Shown here: in pieces, positions 38,422-45,522 of the stretch
Numbering within the stretch: position 1 is the first letter of the stretch
How the letters are laid out: the number at the start of each line of letters is the position of its first letter
From: Sandaracinus sp.
GTDB taxonomy: Bacteria; Myxococcota_A; Polyangia; Polyangiales; Houyiibacteriaceae
Assembly: GCA_020633125.1 (NCBI GenBank)
Contig: JACKEH010000036.1
Coordinates: 1-45,522 of the forward strand
Direction: 5' to 3'
DNA length: 45,522 nt
The notes under the pieces: generated by a model
What the model was told of the DNA's origin: nothing
What the model saw: only the letters and a program-made list of their open reading frames with translations
The model's database searches: none
Program-made: the position numbers and the translations under genes

Positions 38422-38823
38422 TCAGCCCTCGGGCTGGTTCCGCATGTGAAGCGCGAGCTGTTCGAGGCGCGCGTCCAAGAAGCCGCGGAGGGCTTCGTCC
38501 GACACCGTCTCGTTCAACGCGCGCCGCATGCAGAGCATCCACTGCTCGGCCGCGGCGGTGTCGATCGCGAAGGGGAAGTGGCGCATGCGAAGGCGCGGAT
38601 GCCCGAAGCGCTCGACGTAGAGCTGCGGGCCACCGAGCCAACCCGTGAGGAACCAGAAGAGTTTCTCGCGTGAGACCTTGAGGCTCTTCGCGTGCATGCC
38701 GCGCACGGTCGCGGCCTCGGGGAGCTCGTCCATCAGGTCGTAGAAACGATCGACGAGCGTGCGGACGCCGTCCTCGCCACCGATCTGCTCGTAGGGGCTC
38801 ATCACGTCGCGGGCGTCGGTCAT
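38422..38823 (-). CDS. Group II truncated hemoglobin
   Basis: A 133-residue 2/2 globin. PYEQIGGEDGVRTLVDRFYDLM is helix B, FLTGWLGGPQLYVERFGHPRLRMRH carries the E/F region with the proximal His in RMRHFPF (about His82), and DTAAAEQWMLCMRRALNE carries the Trp typical of group II (about Trp95). Such globins bind O2/NO and may act in NO or peroxide detoxification. The ATG at 38823 is placed where homology starts; upstream in the same frame only a Ser-Val repeat translated from a microsatellite appears, which I reject. TACCCT lies 8 nt upstream on the minus strand. Confidence 0.9.
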   Translation of the reverse strand: MTDARDVMSPYEQIGGEDGVRTLVDRFYDLMDELPEAATVRGMHAKSLKVSREKLFWFLTGWLGGPQLYVERFGHPRLRMRHFPFAIDTAAAEQWMLCMRRALNETVSDEALRGFLDARLEQLALHMRNQPEG

Positions 38824-39232
<409 letters not shown>

Positions 39233-40051
39233 ATGACGCCCGTAGAGCTTCAACACGCGCTCGACGTCGCCCGCGACCTCGCCGACGAGGCCTCCGCGCT
39301 GGCCATCGAGTCCTATCGGCGCGGCGCGACCGTGCAGAAGAAGGGCGTGGTCGACCTCGTCACGGAGACCGATCTGGCGGTCGAGGCGCTGTTACGCGCC
39401 CGTCTTGGCGCCGCGTTTCCCGAGCACGATCTCGTCGGCGAAGAAGGCGAAGACGTGACCCGTGGCGCGCGGCCGACGTGGTACGTCGATCCGATCGACG
39501 GCACCACGAACTTCGCGCACGGCCACCCGCATTTCGCGGTGTCGATCGGGCTCGCGGTCGACGACGTGCCCGTGCTCGGCGTCATCGCGGCGCCCGCCCT
39601 CGGTGTGGTGTGGAGCGGTGCGGTGGGGCTCGGTGCGACGCGCTGCTGGAAGCACGCGCGCGGCGAGCGGGTCGAGGCCTGCCGGGTGTCGACGAACGAC
39701 TCCCTCCGCGACGCGCTCTGCGCGACCGGCTTTCCTTACGACCGGTGGACGAACGACGACGACAACACCACCGAAGCGCGTGCGTTCCTCAAGCGGGGCC
39801 AAGGCTTGCGGCGTTGCGGGGCCGCGGCGCTCGACTGCTGCTTCGTCGCCGACGGCACCTACGACCTCTACTGGGAGCGCACGCTCAAGCCGTGGGACGT
39901 CTGCGCGGGCATCGCGTTGATCGTCGCGGCCGGCGGCAAGGTGAGCGACTACGCGGGGGGAGTGCCCGAGCTGCGTCGTGGCGAGCTGGTGGCGACCAAC
40001 GGACGGCTTCACGAAGCGACGCTCGAGGTGCTTCGCGGCGTACGCGGTTGA
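39233..40051 (+). CDS. Inositol monophosphatase family protein
   Basis: A 272-residue Mg2+-dependent, Li+-sensitive phosphatase-type protein. Motifs: KKGVVDLVTETDLAVEALL with the metal Glu, LVGEEGED (Glu70/71), WYVDPIDGTTNFAHGHPHFAVSIGL (Asp86, Asp89, Gly90, Thr91), and LKPWDVCAGIALIVAAGGKVSDY, all in the usual order. It probably dephosphorylates myo-inositol-1-phosphate or a related sugar phosphate; SuhB-like RNA or quality-control roles are possible. I use the ATG at 39233, 37 nt after the repeat region. A longer frame starting in the microsatellite (Glu-Thr repeats) is rejected. It converges on the CHAP gene. Confidence 0.92.
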   Translation: MTPVELQHALDVARDLADEASALAIESYRRGATVQKKGVVDLVTETDLAVEALLRARLGAAFPEHDLVGEEGEDVTRGARPTWYVDPIDGTTNFAHGHPHFAVSIGLAVDDVPVLGVIAAPALGVVWSGAVGLGATRCWKHARGERVEACRVSTNDSLRDALCATGFPYDRWTNDDDNTTEARAFLKRGQGLRRCGAAALDCCFVADGTYDLYWERTLKPWDVCAGIALIVAAGGKVSDYAGGVPELRRGELVATNGRLHEATLEVLRGVRG

Positions 40052-40082
40052 TGCTCTTCCTTCTTCTCGACCGAGCGCCCCC

Positions 40083-40127
40083 TCCCTCGACCAGCGAAGC
40101 GGGTCGAATCCGTGCAAGTGGGGTGGC
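40083..40127. repeat. REP-like element, copy 3 (partial)
   Basis: CTCCCTCGA, a short gap, GAAGCGGG, then TCGAATCCGTGCAAGTGGGGTGGC. It shares its left half with the 28.74-kb hairpin and its right half with the 28.65-kb hairpin. The strong dyad is partly lost here (CGACC/GGTCG remains). It lies in the 78-nt convergent gap after the IMPase gene. Confidence 0.5.
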
Positions 40128-40129
40128 TC

Positions 40130-40870
40130 TCAGCGTCGCGCGAGCGGCATGAGCCACGCGAGCGGGGCGCCGAGACGACGTCGTCGCGCCCGCGTGAAGC
40201 TGGCGATGCCGAAGCCGTCGATGCGCGGATGCTCCCGCCACTCGGGGTAGCGCGTCGCGCGCACCTTCCCGCCCGCGTTGCCCTCGACGAGGAAGAGCGT
40301 GTCGCCCTCGACGTGGTCCACGAGGGCGCTGTGCCCCCAGGTGTCGTTGCGAATTCGGACGTAGTCCCCGGGACGCGGCTCGAAGCGCGCGAAGTCGGAG
40401 CTGCCCTTCGCGACGAAGAGCCCACGTCGCTCGAACCAACGACGCATCGCCGCGTTGGTGCGGATCAACCAGCCGCCGTCGTCGCCGCCCGAGAGCGGCG
40501 CGCCCGCGATCGCGTAGACCCACGCGACGAAGTCGGTGCACCAGAGGTCGCCGCTCGGCACGTGCGGTCCGAGGGGGCCTGGAGCGAGGCGTCGTTCCGA
40601 GCCGACGAAGGGCAAGGTTCGGTCGACCTCGCCGCGTGCGACGTGCACCACCCGGAGCCCCGCGTGGTCGTCGCGCTTGACCGTGCGACGGCGTACGCAC
40701 GCGCCACCAACGGCGGAGAAGCCCTCGTCGCAGAGGCAATACGCGCGCTCGCCTTCGGAGAAACACGTGCCATGCGACGAGCACGCGACGTGCGCGCACG
40801 GGTCGTCCGCCCGCACCACGGCGGTGGGCGCGAGCGAAGCGAGGAGGCAGGCGAGGGCGAGGCGTCGCAC
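40130..40870 (-). CDS. Secreted EGF-plus-CHAP domain protein, putative amidase
   Basis: A 246-residue protein. The GTG start gives signal peptide VRRLALACLLASLAPTAVVRA. An EGF-like module (about 24-58) has six Cys: CAHVACSSHGTCFSEGERAYCLCDEGF...C. A CHAP-like domain follows with the catalytic triad candidates Cys111 (GDLWCTDFVAWVY), His180 (WGHSALVDHVEGD) and Asn198 (VEGNAGGK). CHAP enzymes cut peptidoglycan amide bonds (amidase or endopeptidase). An EGF module at the front is unusual in bacteria but frequent in myxobacterial secreted proteins. A weak AAGAGGCTCTC Shine-Dalgarno precedes the GTG. Confidence 0.78.
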   Translation of the reverse strand: MRRLALACLLASLAPTAVVRADDPCAHVACSSHGTCFSEGERAYCLCDEGFSAVGGACVRRRTVKRDDHAGLRVVHVARGEVDRTLPFVGSERRLAPGPLGPHVPSGDLWCTDFVAWVYAIAGAPLSGGDDGGWLIRTNAAMRRWFERRGLFVAKGSSDFARFEPRPGDYVRIRNDTWGHSALVDHVEGDTLFLVEGNAGGKVRATRYPEWREHPRIDGFGIASFTRARRRRLGAPLAWLMPLARR

Positions 40871-41019
40871 GAGAGCCTCTTTCGACGCGTCGACACGAAG
40901 AAAGGTTCGATGCTCACGCGCGAAGGCGGCAGGTGTTCGGAATTGCTGCTGAATCGCGTCCTTCTCGTGGCGGCGTCGTGGGCCTGTGCGCACCCGCCGT
41001 CGCGTGAAACCCTCGGGGC

Positions 41020-41502
41020 ATGAAGCTCGAAGGCTCCTGCCATTGCGGCCTCGTTCGGTTCTCGCTGCAGAGCCACGAGCCGTGGCCCTACCAGCGCTGC
41101 TACTGCTCCATCTGCCGCAAGACCGGCGGAGGCGGCGGCTTCCTCGTCAACCTCGGCGGCGACCGGCGGACCTTGGTCGTCGAAGGCGAAGCCGAGCTCG
41201 GGGACTATCGCGCGAAGGTCACCGAGGACGGCGCCGAGTCGCTCTCCGGTCATCACCGCATGTTCTGCCGCACGTGTGGAACCCACCTCTTCGCGTGGCA
41301 CGAACGCTGGCCGGACCTCGTGCATCCGGTGGCGAGCGCGATCGACACCCCGCTGCCACCGGCCCCGCGGCAGGTGCACATGATGTGGGGCTCGCGTGCG
41401 GGCTGGGTGCCCGACGAGCGGCGCGAGAACGACGAGACCTACGAGGCTTACCCGGCCAAGAGCTTGGCGAGCTGGCACCGCGACGAGGGGTGGCAGGAGT
41501 AG
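41020..41502 (+). CDS. GFA/CENP-V domain protein (glutathione-dependent formaldehyde-activating-like)
   Basis: A 160-residue Zn-binding beta protein. Cys pairs: GSCHCGLVRF (7, 9), QRCYCSICRKTGGG, and HRMFCRTCGTHLFAW, the standard GFA layout. This family includes Gfa, which conjugates formaldehyde to glutathione, but most members are uncharacterised. The start at 41020 follows GGGGC closely; AACCCT lies 6 nt before the ATG, a weak fit to the leaderless pattern. Divergent from the CHAP gene across 149 nt. Confidence 0.88.
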   Translation: MKLEGSCHCGLVRFSLQSHEPWPYQRCYCSICRKTGGGGGFLVNLGGDRRTLVVEGEAELGDYRAKVTEDGAESLSGHHRMFCRTCGTHLFAWHERWPDLVHPVASAIDTPLPPAPRQVHMMWGSRAGWVPDERRENDETYEAYPAKSLASWHRDEGWQE

Positions 41503-41535
41503 CGCGCCCGACGCGACGCGCGGACCCCTTGCCGC

Positions 41536-42411
41536 TCACTCCACGCCGAGGCGCACCCGCCGGCTCGTCCAGCTGCTGCCACCGCGTTCGTCCCGCACGA
41601 CGAACCACAACGTGAGCTCGCCCTCGCCCGTCGCGGCGAAGGTCGTCGCGGGGGAGGCGGCGGTTCGAAGCTCGTGCTCGAAGTGCCCGGCGGTCGCGTA
41701 GTACTGCACCAGCGTCTGCTCTTCGAACTCGACACCGAGCTCGTCGACGCCCGATTCGATCGGGCCGACCGAGACCTCGACCGCGTGCACGGTGGTCTCC
41801 TCGCAGGTGTCGATCTCGTCGGTCGTGCACGGCGCGAGGGTCGGGACCTCATCCTCCGGCCACGGTTGTCCGTCGAGCGTCACCCCGAGCAGCGCGGGGT
41901 TTTCGTTGCGGTCGCGCTCACGCACGCGGATGCGCTTCATGCCGACCTCGTGCTCGTAGAGCGCGAGCGTGTTGCCCTCGCCGTCGCGGCAGGTGAAGGG
42001 CGAGCCTTCGCTCGGCACGAGCTCGAGCGTGCCCGGGCAGACGGCGACGATCACCCCGACGTACGCGGCTTCGCGTCCGACCCCCTCGGGGAGCGCGTCC
42101 TCGGCGATGCGAATCGTGTGCGTCGGCATGTCTTCGGCGAGGACGACGGTGCTGGGGTCGAGCGCCGCGAGGCATGCTTCGACCGTCGAGCCTGGCGGCG
42201 TCGGGCACGTGGCCCAACCCCAGGTGAGCGCGCGACCTTCGGGGTCGTACGCGAGCGCTTCGAGCGAGACGGTCTCGCCGGGATGCGCCGTGGGAAGGTC
42301 GGCGCGCAGCGCGAGCAGCCGGAGCTTCTCGACGCGCGAACCGGGGGCGAAGTCGTTCCCACAGCCGACACAGATCAGGGTGCACGCGAGCCACGTCGCG
42401 AAGTTGCGCAT
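41536..42411 (-). CDS. Lipoprotein translationally coupled to the TonB receptor
   Basis: A 291-residue predicted lipoprotein (MRNFATWLACTLICVGC, lipid Cys17). The N-terminal half resembles Ig-like or PKD-like modules of extracytoplasmic proteins (RLLALRADLPTAHPGETVSLEALAYDPEGRALTWGWATCP). The C-terminal half has further beta strands (VHAVEVSVGPIESGVDELGVEFEEQ, ELTLWFVVRDERGGSSWTSRRVRL). The ATG at 42411 lies 2 nt past the receptor stop (42414), with GAGGTGAG upstream, so expression is tied to the receptor. It is likely a surface lipoprotein that captures the receptor's substrate, by analogy with SusD-like partners, though no sequence match is claimed. Confidence 0.78.
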   Translation of the reverse strand: MRNFATWLACTLICVGCGNDFAPGSRVEKLRLLALRADLPTAHPGETVSLEALAYDPEGRALTWGWATCPTPPGSTVEACLAALDPSTVVLAEDMPTHTIRIAEDALPEGVGREAAYVGVIVAVCPGTLELVPSEGSPFTCRDGEGNTLALYEHEVGMKRIRVRERDRNENPALLGVTLDGQPWPEDEVPTLAPCTTDEIDTCEETTVHAVEVSVGPIESGVDELGVEFEEQTLVQYYATAGHFEHELRTAASPATTFAATGEGELTLWFVVRDERGGSSWTSRRVRLGVE

Positions 42412-42413
42412 CG

Positions 42414-44837
42414 TCACATCTCACCTCGCAGACCGAGCACCGGGAGGATCGGAAGACCGGGGATCGTCTCGGATTCGGCGTAGTCGTAGCGGTAGGTGAA
42501 CCCCTCGGGGTTCTGTCGGTTGTAGGCGTTGCGAACGTCGAGGTAGGCGGTCAGGCGCCACGCCGAGAACGTCCACGTCTTGTCGATTCGAAGGTCGAGT
42601 TGGTGGAACGCCGGCAGTCGCCGCGAGAAGGGCTCGCCGTCCTGCACGGGCGCGTAGGCGCCGGCGTCGAGGTCGACGTGTCCGCCTGCGTAGAAGGTGC
42701 TCGGCGAGCCCGTCACGTAGCGCCAGCGCCCGCCGACGCTCCAGCCGCGGCCGAGGTCCACGCTTCCGAGCGCGCTCAAGATGTGGGTCTGGTCGAACTC
42801 GAAGAGGTGCGAGGGGGCGTCGCCTTCGCGTCGCTCGGAGCGTGAGAGCGTGTACGAGATCCAGCCGAAGAACCGGCTGTGCCCGGCGGGAAAACGAAGC
42901 ATCGCTTCGAGGCCGTACGCGCGGCCCGAGCCTTCGTTGACGAAGTCGACGCCCACCGCGGTGTCGCGATCGGAGGCCTGCGCGATCACGAGGTCCTCGA
43001 AGCGTTTGTGAAAGCCTTCGAGCGAGAGCCGCAGTGCGGGGCCGAGGCCTTGTTCGATGCCGACACTGGCGTGGCGCGAGCGCGAGCTGTTCACGCCCGG
43101 TGTGCCGAAAGGCGACAGGCTCTCGACCGGCTGCGGCGGCTGGCGGTAGAGGCCGACCGCGCCCTTGAGCGTGGTGCCGAAGTCGCCTTCGTGAATCGCC
43201 CAGCGTGCCGCGAAGCGTGGGTCGAAGGTCACGTCGCGGGTGTCTTGCGAGTGGTCGACGCGAAGTCCGGGAAGCAGACGGAGACCGTCGATCGGCGTGA
43301 GCTCGAGCGTCGCGTAGGCCGCGCTGCGCGTGCTCGCGGGCGTGGCGGTGATGGAGCGCGCGGGGCGACCGAAGTTCGGTCCGGGAGGCTCGTTGGCCGC
43401 GGGGTAAGGCGTGAGCTTCAGGTCGACGTCGTAGCGCTGCCAGAGCACCTCGACGCCGCCGACGATCGCGACGCGTGGGTGCAGACGCGCGCGCACCTCG
43501 CTGCGTCCTTGCAGGCTGTAGATGCGGCCGTTCGCGAAGTGATCGCCGAAGCGGAGCTTGAAGACCTCGGTGCCCCACGTGAGCGATTGGGTCCATCGCA
43601 CGTCGTCGGTGAGGCGAGAGTCGATGCGCACCTGGGCGCGGGTGAATCCGGAGCGGGCGGAGAGATCGCCGCTGACCGAGGGCTCGTCGGGGGAGGGCGC
43701 GTCGATCGTGAGCGCGAGGCGATCGTCGGCGCCGAAGAGGAAGAGCCGCGCGGTCGTGCGCCGCGTGACGTCGTGCTCGACGATGGCCTGCCAATCCCAA
43801 TAGACCGGCGCGGTGCGAACCTTCGTGTCGGCGCTCTCGAGCACGCGCCCGAGCCACGCGTCGACCCAAGACCGCCGACCTGCGACGAGGAAACGCGTGC
43901 GCTCACCGATCGGGCCTTCGAAGAGAAAGCGGCCGTCGATCACGTCGACCTGAAGCAAACCGCCGAGGCGGTCGCGGCGCGGGCTGCGAATGCCGAGGTC
44001 GACCACGCCGCCCATGCCGCGCCCGTACTCCGAGCCGAAGTTGCCGGGGCGAAGCTCGAGACGATCGAGGATCTCCGAGGGCACGACCGAGCTCACGCCG
44101 CCGAAGTGGTAGGCGAGCGGGATGAGCGCGCCGTCGACGAAGACCTGCGTGTCTTGCGGCGCCGAGCCGCGCACGATGATCGAGCCGTCGAGACCGGGCG
44201 GTCGCGCGACGCCGGGAAGCGATTCGATCGCGCGAATCGCGTCGCCGTTCGTGCCGGGCACGCGACGAACCTCGGCTGCGTCGAGCGAGTGTCGCGTGGG
44301 CTCGAGCGGCGCGCGCTCGGCGTGAACCTCGACGTCGATCGACGCGATCTCGTCGTCGGCGACGGCGGGCGGCGTCGGGGCCGGCTCCGGTGCGGGAGGC
44401 GGCGGTGGCGGAGGGGGCGGTGGTGGCGGCGCGAAGTCGAACGCGAAGGCGATGAGCGCGGGGATTGGCACTCCGTCGTCGGTCGCGGGCTCGAAGACCA
44501 ACGCATGGGCGGCCACGCGCGCCGGCTCTTCGAGGAAGGCGTGCGTCGACTCCAGCACCGTCGCGTCCGAGACGTGTCCGTCGGGCTCCACACGAAGCTC
44601 GAGCACGACGCGACCAGGCGCGTCGAGCTGCGGGGGCACGTCCGGGTCCGCGGCGTCCCGAAGGCGTGGAGGCACGAGGCCGGTGGGCGCCTCGGGGGCG
44701 ACAGCGGGCTCCGCGGGGGGCTCGTTCGGCGCGTCGTCCGAAGGAGGGTCCGCGAGCGCGAAGCGAGGAACGACGAAAGAGAGGAAGCCAAACGCGGCAG
44801 CGTAGGCGCGGAGAGAAGAAGGTCTCGGGCGTCGCAT
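42414..44837 (-). CDS. TonB-dependent receptor with an N-terminal TonB-C-like domain
   Basis: About 807 residues from the ATG at 44837 (an in-frame GTG at 44873 is an alternative). Signal peptide MRRPRPSSLRAYAAAFGFLSFVVPRFALA. A TonB C-terminal-like domain (about 70-135: GRVVLELRVEPDGHVSDATVLESTHAFLEEPARVAAHALVFEPA) is joined by a run of at least 12 prolines and PAPEPAPTPP to the plug (EVRRVPGTNGDAIRAIESLPGVARPPGLDGSIIVRGSAPQDTQVFVDGALIPLAYHFGG). The 22-strand barrel follows with VGIEQGLGPALRLSLEGFHKRFEDL and the C-terminal DLRIDKTWTFSAWRLTAYLDVRNAYNRQNPEGFTYRYDY. The expected direction is uptake across the outer membrane powered by TonB-ExbB-ExbD. The TonB-C-like part is odd for a receptor. 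Confidence 0.92.
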   Translation of the reverse strand: MRRPRPSSLRAYAAAFGFLSFVVPRFALADPPSDDAPNEPPAEPAVAPEAPTGLVPPRLRDAADPDVPPQLDAPGRVVLELRVEPDGHVSDATVLESTHAFLEEPARVAAHALVFEPATDDGVPIPALIAFAFDFAPPPPPPPPPPPPAPEPAPTPPAVADDEIASIDVEVHAERAPLEPTRHSLDAAEVRRVPGTNGDAIRAIESLPGVARPPGLDGSIIVRGSAPQDTQVFVDGALIPLAYHFGGVSSVVPSEILDRLELRPGNFGSEYGRGMGGVVDLGIRSPRRDRLGGLLQVDVIDGRFLFEGPIGERTRFLVAGRRSWVDAWLGRVLESADTKVRTAPVYWDWQAIVEHDVTRRTTARLFLFGADDRLALTIDAPSPDEPSVSGDLSARSGFTRAQVRIDSRLTDDVRWTQSLTWGTEVFKLRFGDHFANGRIYSLQGRSEVRARLHPRVAIVGGVEVLWQRYDVDLKLTPYPAANEPPGPNFGRPARSITATPASTRSAAYATLELTPIDGLRLLPGLRVDHSQDTRDVTFDPRFAARWAIHEGDFGTTLKGAVGLYRQPPQPVESLSPFGTPGVNSSRSRHASVGIEQGLGPALRLSLEGFHKRFEDLVIAQASDRDTAVGVDFVNEGSGRAYGLEAMLRFPAGHSRFFGWISYTLSRSERREGDAPSHLFEFDQTHILSALGSVDLGRGWSVGGRWRYVTGSPSTFYAGGHVDLDAGAYAPVQDGEPFSRRLPAFHQLDLRIDKTWTFSAWRLTAYLDVRNAYNRQNPEGFTYRYDYAESETIPGLPILPVLGLRGEM

Positions 44838-44866
44838 CGGCCCTGAATGCCCGCCGAGTTTCGAAG

Positions 44867-44935
44867 CGTTCACGACAATCGGCGTCGCGAGGTCGTTTTC
44901 CGGATTCGACGCTCACGATCCGATTTTCGTGAACG
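44867..44935. promoter_or_regulatory. Spaced inverted repeat in the divergent receptor/ExbB promoter region
   Basis: CGTTCACGACAATCGG (44867-44882) is the reverse complement, with one mismatch, of CCGATTTTCGTGAACG (44920-44935). The two arms are placed towards the two divergent genes, each about 30 nt from its start codon. It suggests one regulator bound at each promoter or a looped complex. Confidence 0.45.
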
Positions 44936-44963
44936 GAACGCAGCGCCGCGGGCACGGCGTCGC

Positions 44964-45522
44964 ATGGACATCGTCGAACGAACGCAACACGTGCTTCTCT
45001 CTTTGGGCGCCGCTCCCGTGATGTGGCTGATGATCGCGCTGTCGGTCTTCAGTGTCGCGATCATGTTGGAGCGTGCCTGGTTCTTTCGTGGAATCTCCGG
45101 CGACGTCGCCAAGCTCTCGCAAGAGCTCGCGACCTGCCTTCGTCGTGGCGACGCGGCCGGCGCCGAGCGGGTTCTCGAGGCTTCGCGCAGCGTCGAGGCG
45201 AGCGTGGTGCTCGCCGGTCTTCGGGAAGCCGAGCTCGGGCCTCGCGCGGCTCGAGAGGCGATGGCCTCCGCGGCGCTTCGTGCGCGAAAGGGTCTCGAAC
45301 GGCGGCTGGCCTACCTCGGCACCCTGGGGAGCAACGCGCCCTTCGTCGGCCTCTTCGGCACCGTCATCGGCATCGTGATGGCATTCGACGAGCTCGGCGC
45401 CGCCGGCGCGACGAACGCCGGCGCGGGCGTGATGGCGAGCATCGCCGAAGCGCTGGTCGCGACCGCGATCGGACTCGCGGTGGCGATCCCCGCGATCGCG
45501 GCCTTCAACGGGTTTCAGCGCC
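44964..45522 (+). CDS. ExbB/TolQ/MotA-family proton channel subunit (truncated by window end)
   Basis: The first 186 residues are visible. MDIVERTQHVLLSLGAAP precedes a membrane helix VMWLMIALSVFSVAIMLERAWFF. A cytoplasmic helical loop follows (ISGDVAKLSQELATCLRRGDAAGAERVLEASRS). The conserved membrane block RLAYLGTLGSNAPFVGLFGTVIGIVMAFDELG, then ASIAEALVATAIGLAVAIPAIAAFNGFQ, is the ExbB/TolQ signature with pore Thr residues. It would form the motor with ExbD and a TonB to energise receptors such as the one on the other strand. The gene continues beyond the window. Confidence 0.92.
   Translation, partial: MDIVERTQHVLLSLGAAPVMWLMIALSVFSVAIMLERAWFFRGISGDVAKLSQELATCLRRGDAAGAERVLEASRSVEASVVLAGLREAELGPRAAREAMASAALRARKGLERRLAYLGTLGSNAPFVGLFGTVIGIVMAFDELGAAGATNAGAGVMASIAEALVATAIGLAVAIPAIAAFNGFQR

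Noticed and set aside
44401..44440. Poly-proline coding run as a microsatellite
   Set aside because: In frame within the TonB receptor, with mixed codons, so best read as a protein linker.

Overview
The window is a GC-rich chromosomal segment with strong third-position GC bias, so long shadow ORFs run opposite almost every gene. Gene content points to a Gram-negative myxobacterium (Myxococcota, probably Polyangia, Sandaracinus-like). The clues are a DUF2378/TIGR02265-type protein (a Myxococcus-associated family), many small lipoproteins rich in Asp and Cys, two RND pumps, a TamB-like protein, a TonB receptor with ExbB, and hexanucleotide microsatellites. This placement is inference; no rRNA or tRNA gene was seen. 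I found no insertion sequence, prophage, CRISPR array or plasmid gene, so the segment reads as core or housekeeping chromosome.

Layout. 0-8.5 kb: a Cys-rich lipoprotein and a four-CBS protein (both -), an exported beta-barrel-like protein (+), a polyprenol-phosphate mannosyltransferase and arginine decarboxylase speA (both -), an extensin/M15-like lipoprotein (-) and a rhomboid-like membrane protein (+). 8.5-10.7 kb: three small Cys-rich lipoproteins, a strong terminator, and an array of five 99-bp repeats with two dyads per unit. 10.7-19.3 kb: rimO, then the operon tetR-(operators)-tolC-MFP-RND, all on -. 19.4-23.9 kb: an exported protein overlapping a membrane protein, a DUF2378-like protein, a small lipoprotein (-) and an ABC-F ATPase. 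23.9-28.3 kb: a second MFP-RND pair (-) without an outer-membrane channel. 28.3-32.6 kb: a small membrane protein (+) and a SNF2 helicase (-) whose frame breaks at three G/C runs. 32.8-40.1 kb: a TamB-like protein, a GH5-like hydrolase, a truncated hemoglobin (-), a 409-bp spacer of microsatellites and an inositol-monophosphatase-family gene. 40.1-45.5 kb: an EGF-plus-CHAP secreted protein (-), a GFA-family protein, a lipoprotein translationally coupled to a TonB-dependent receptor (-), and a divergent ExbB/TolQ gene cut by the window end.

How genes work together. The TetR-family repressor has a perfect palindrome next to its start codon, and three related sites lie before and inside tolC; it probably controls its own gene and the tripartite pump. 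The TonB receptor, its coupled lipoprotein and the divergent ExbB gene look like an uptake unit and share a spaced inverted repeat. Most remaining genes stand alone.

Most striking signals. (1) At least nine genes have a TAnnnT -10-like hexamer 6-8 nt before an ATG or GTG start, which is the signature of leaderless transcription; operon-internal genes carry Shine-Dalgarno sequences instead. (2) A near-perfect 5 x 99-bp array whose two apical loops share TCAC. (3) A four-site TetR operator set with two sites inside the tolC signal-peptide region. (4) An N-terminal TonB-C-like domain and proline linker fused to the TonB receptor. (5) Hexamer microsatellites at two loci. I did not find a clear new multi-gene defence or metabolic system.
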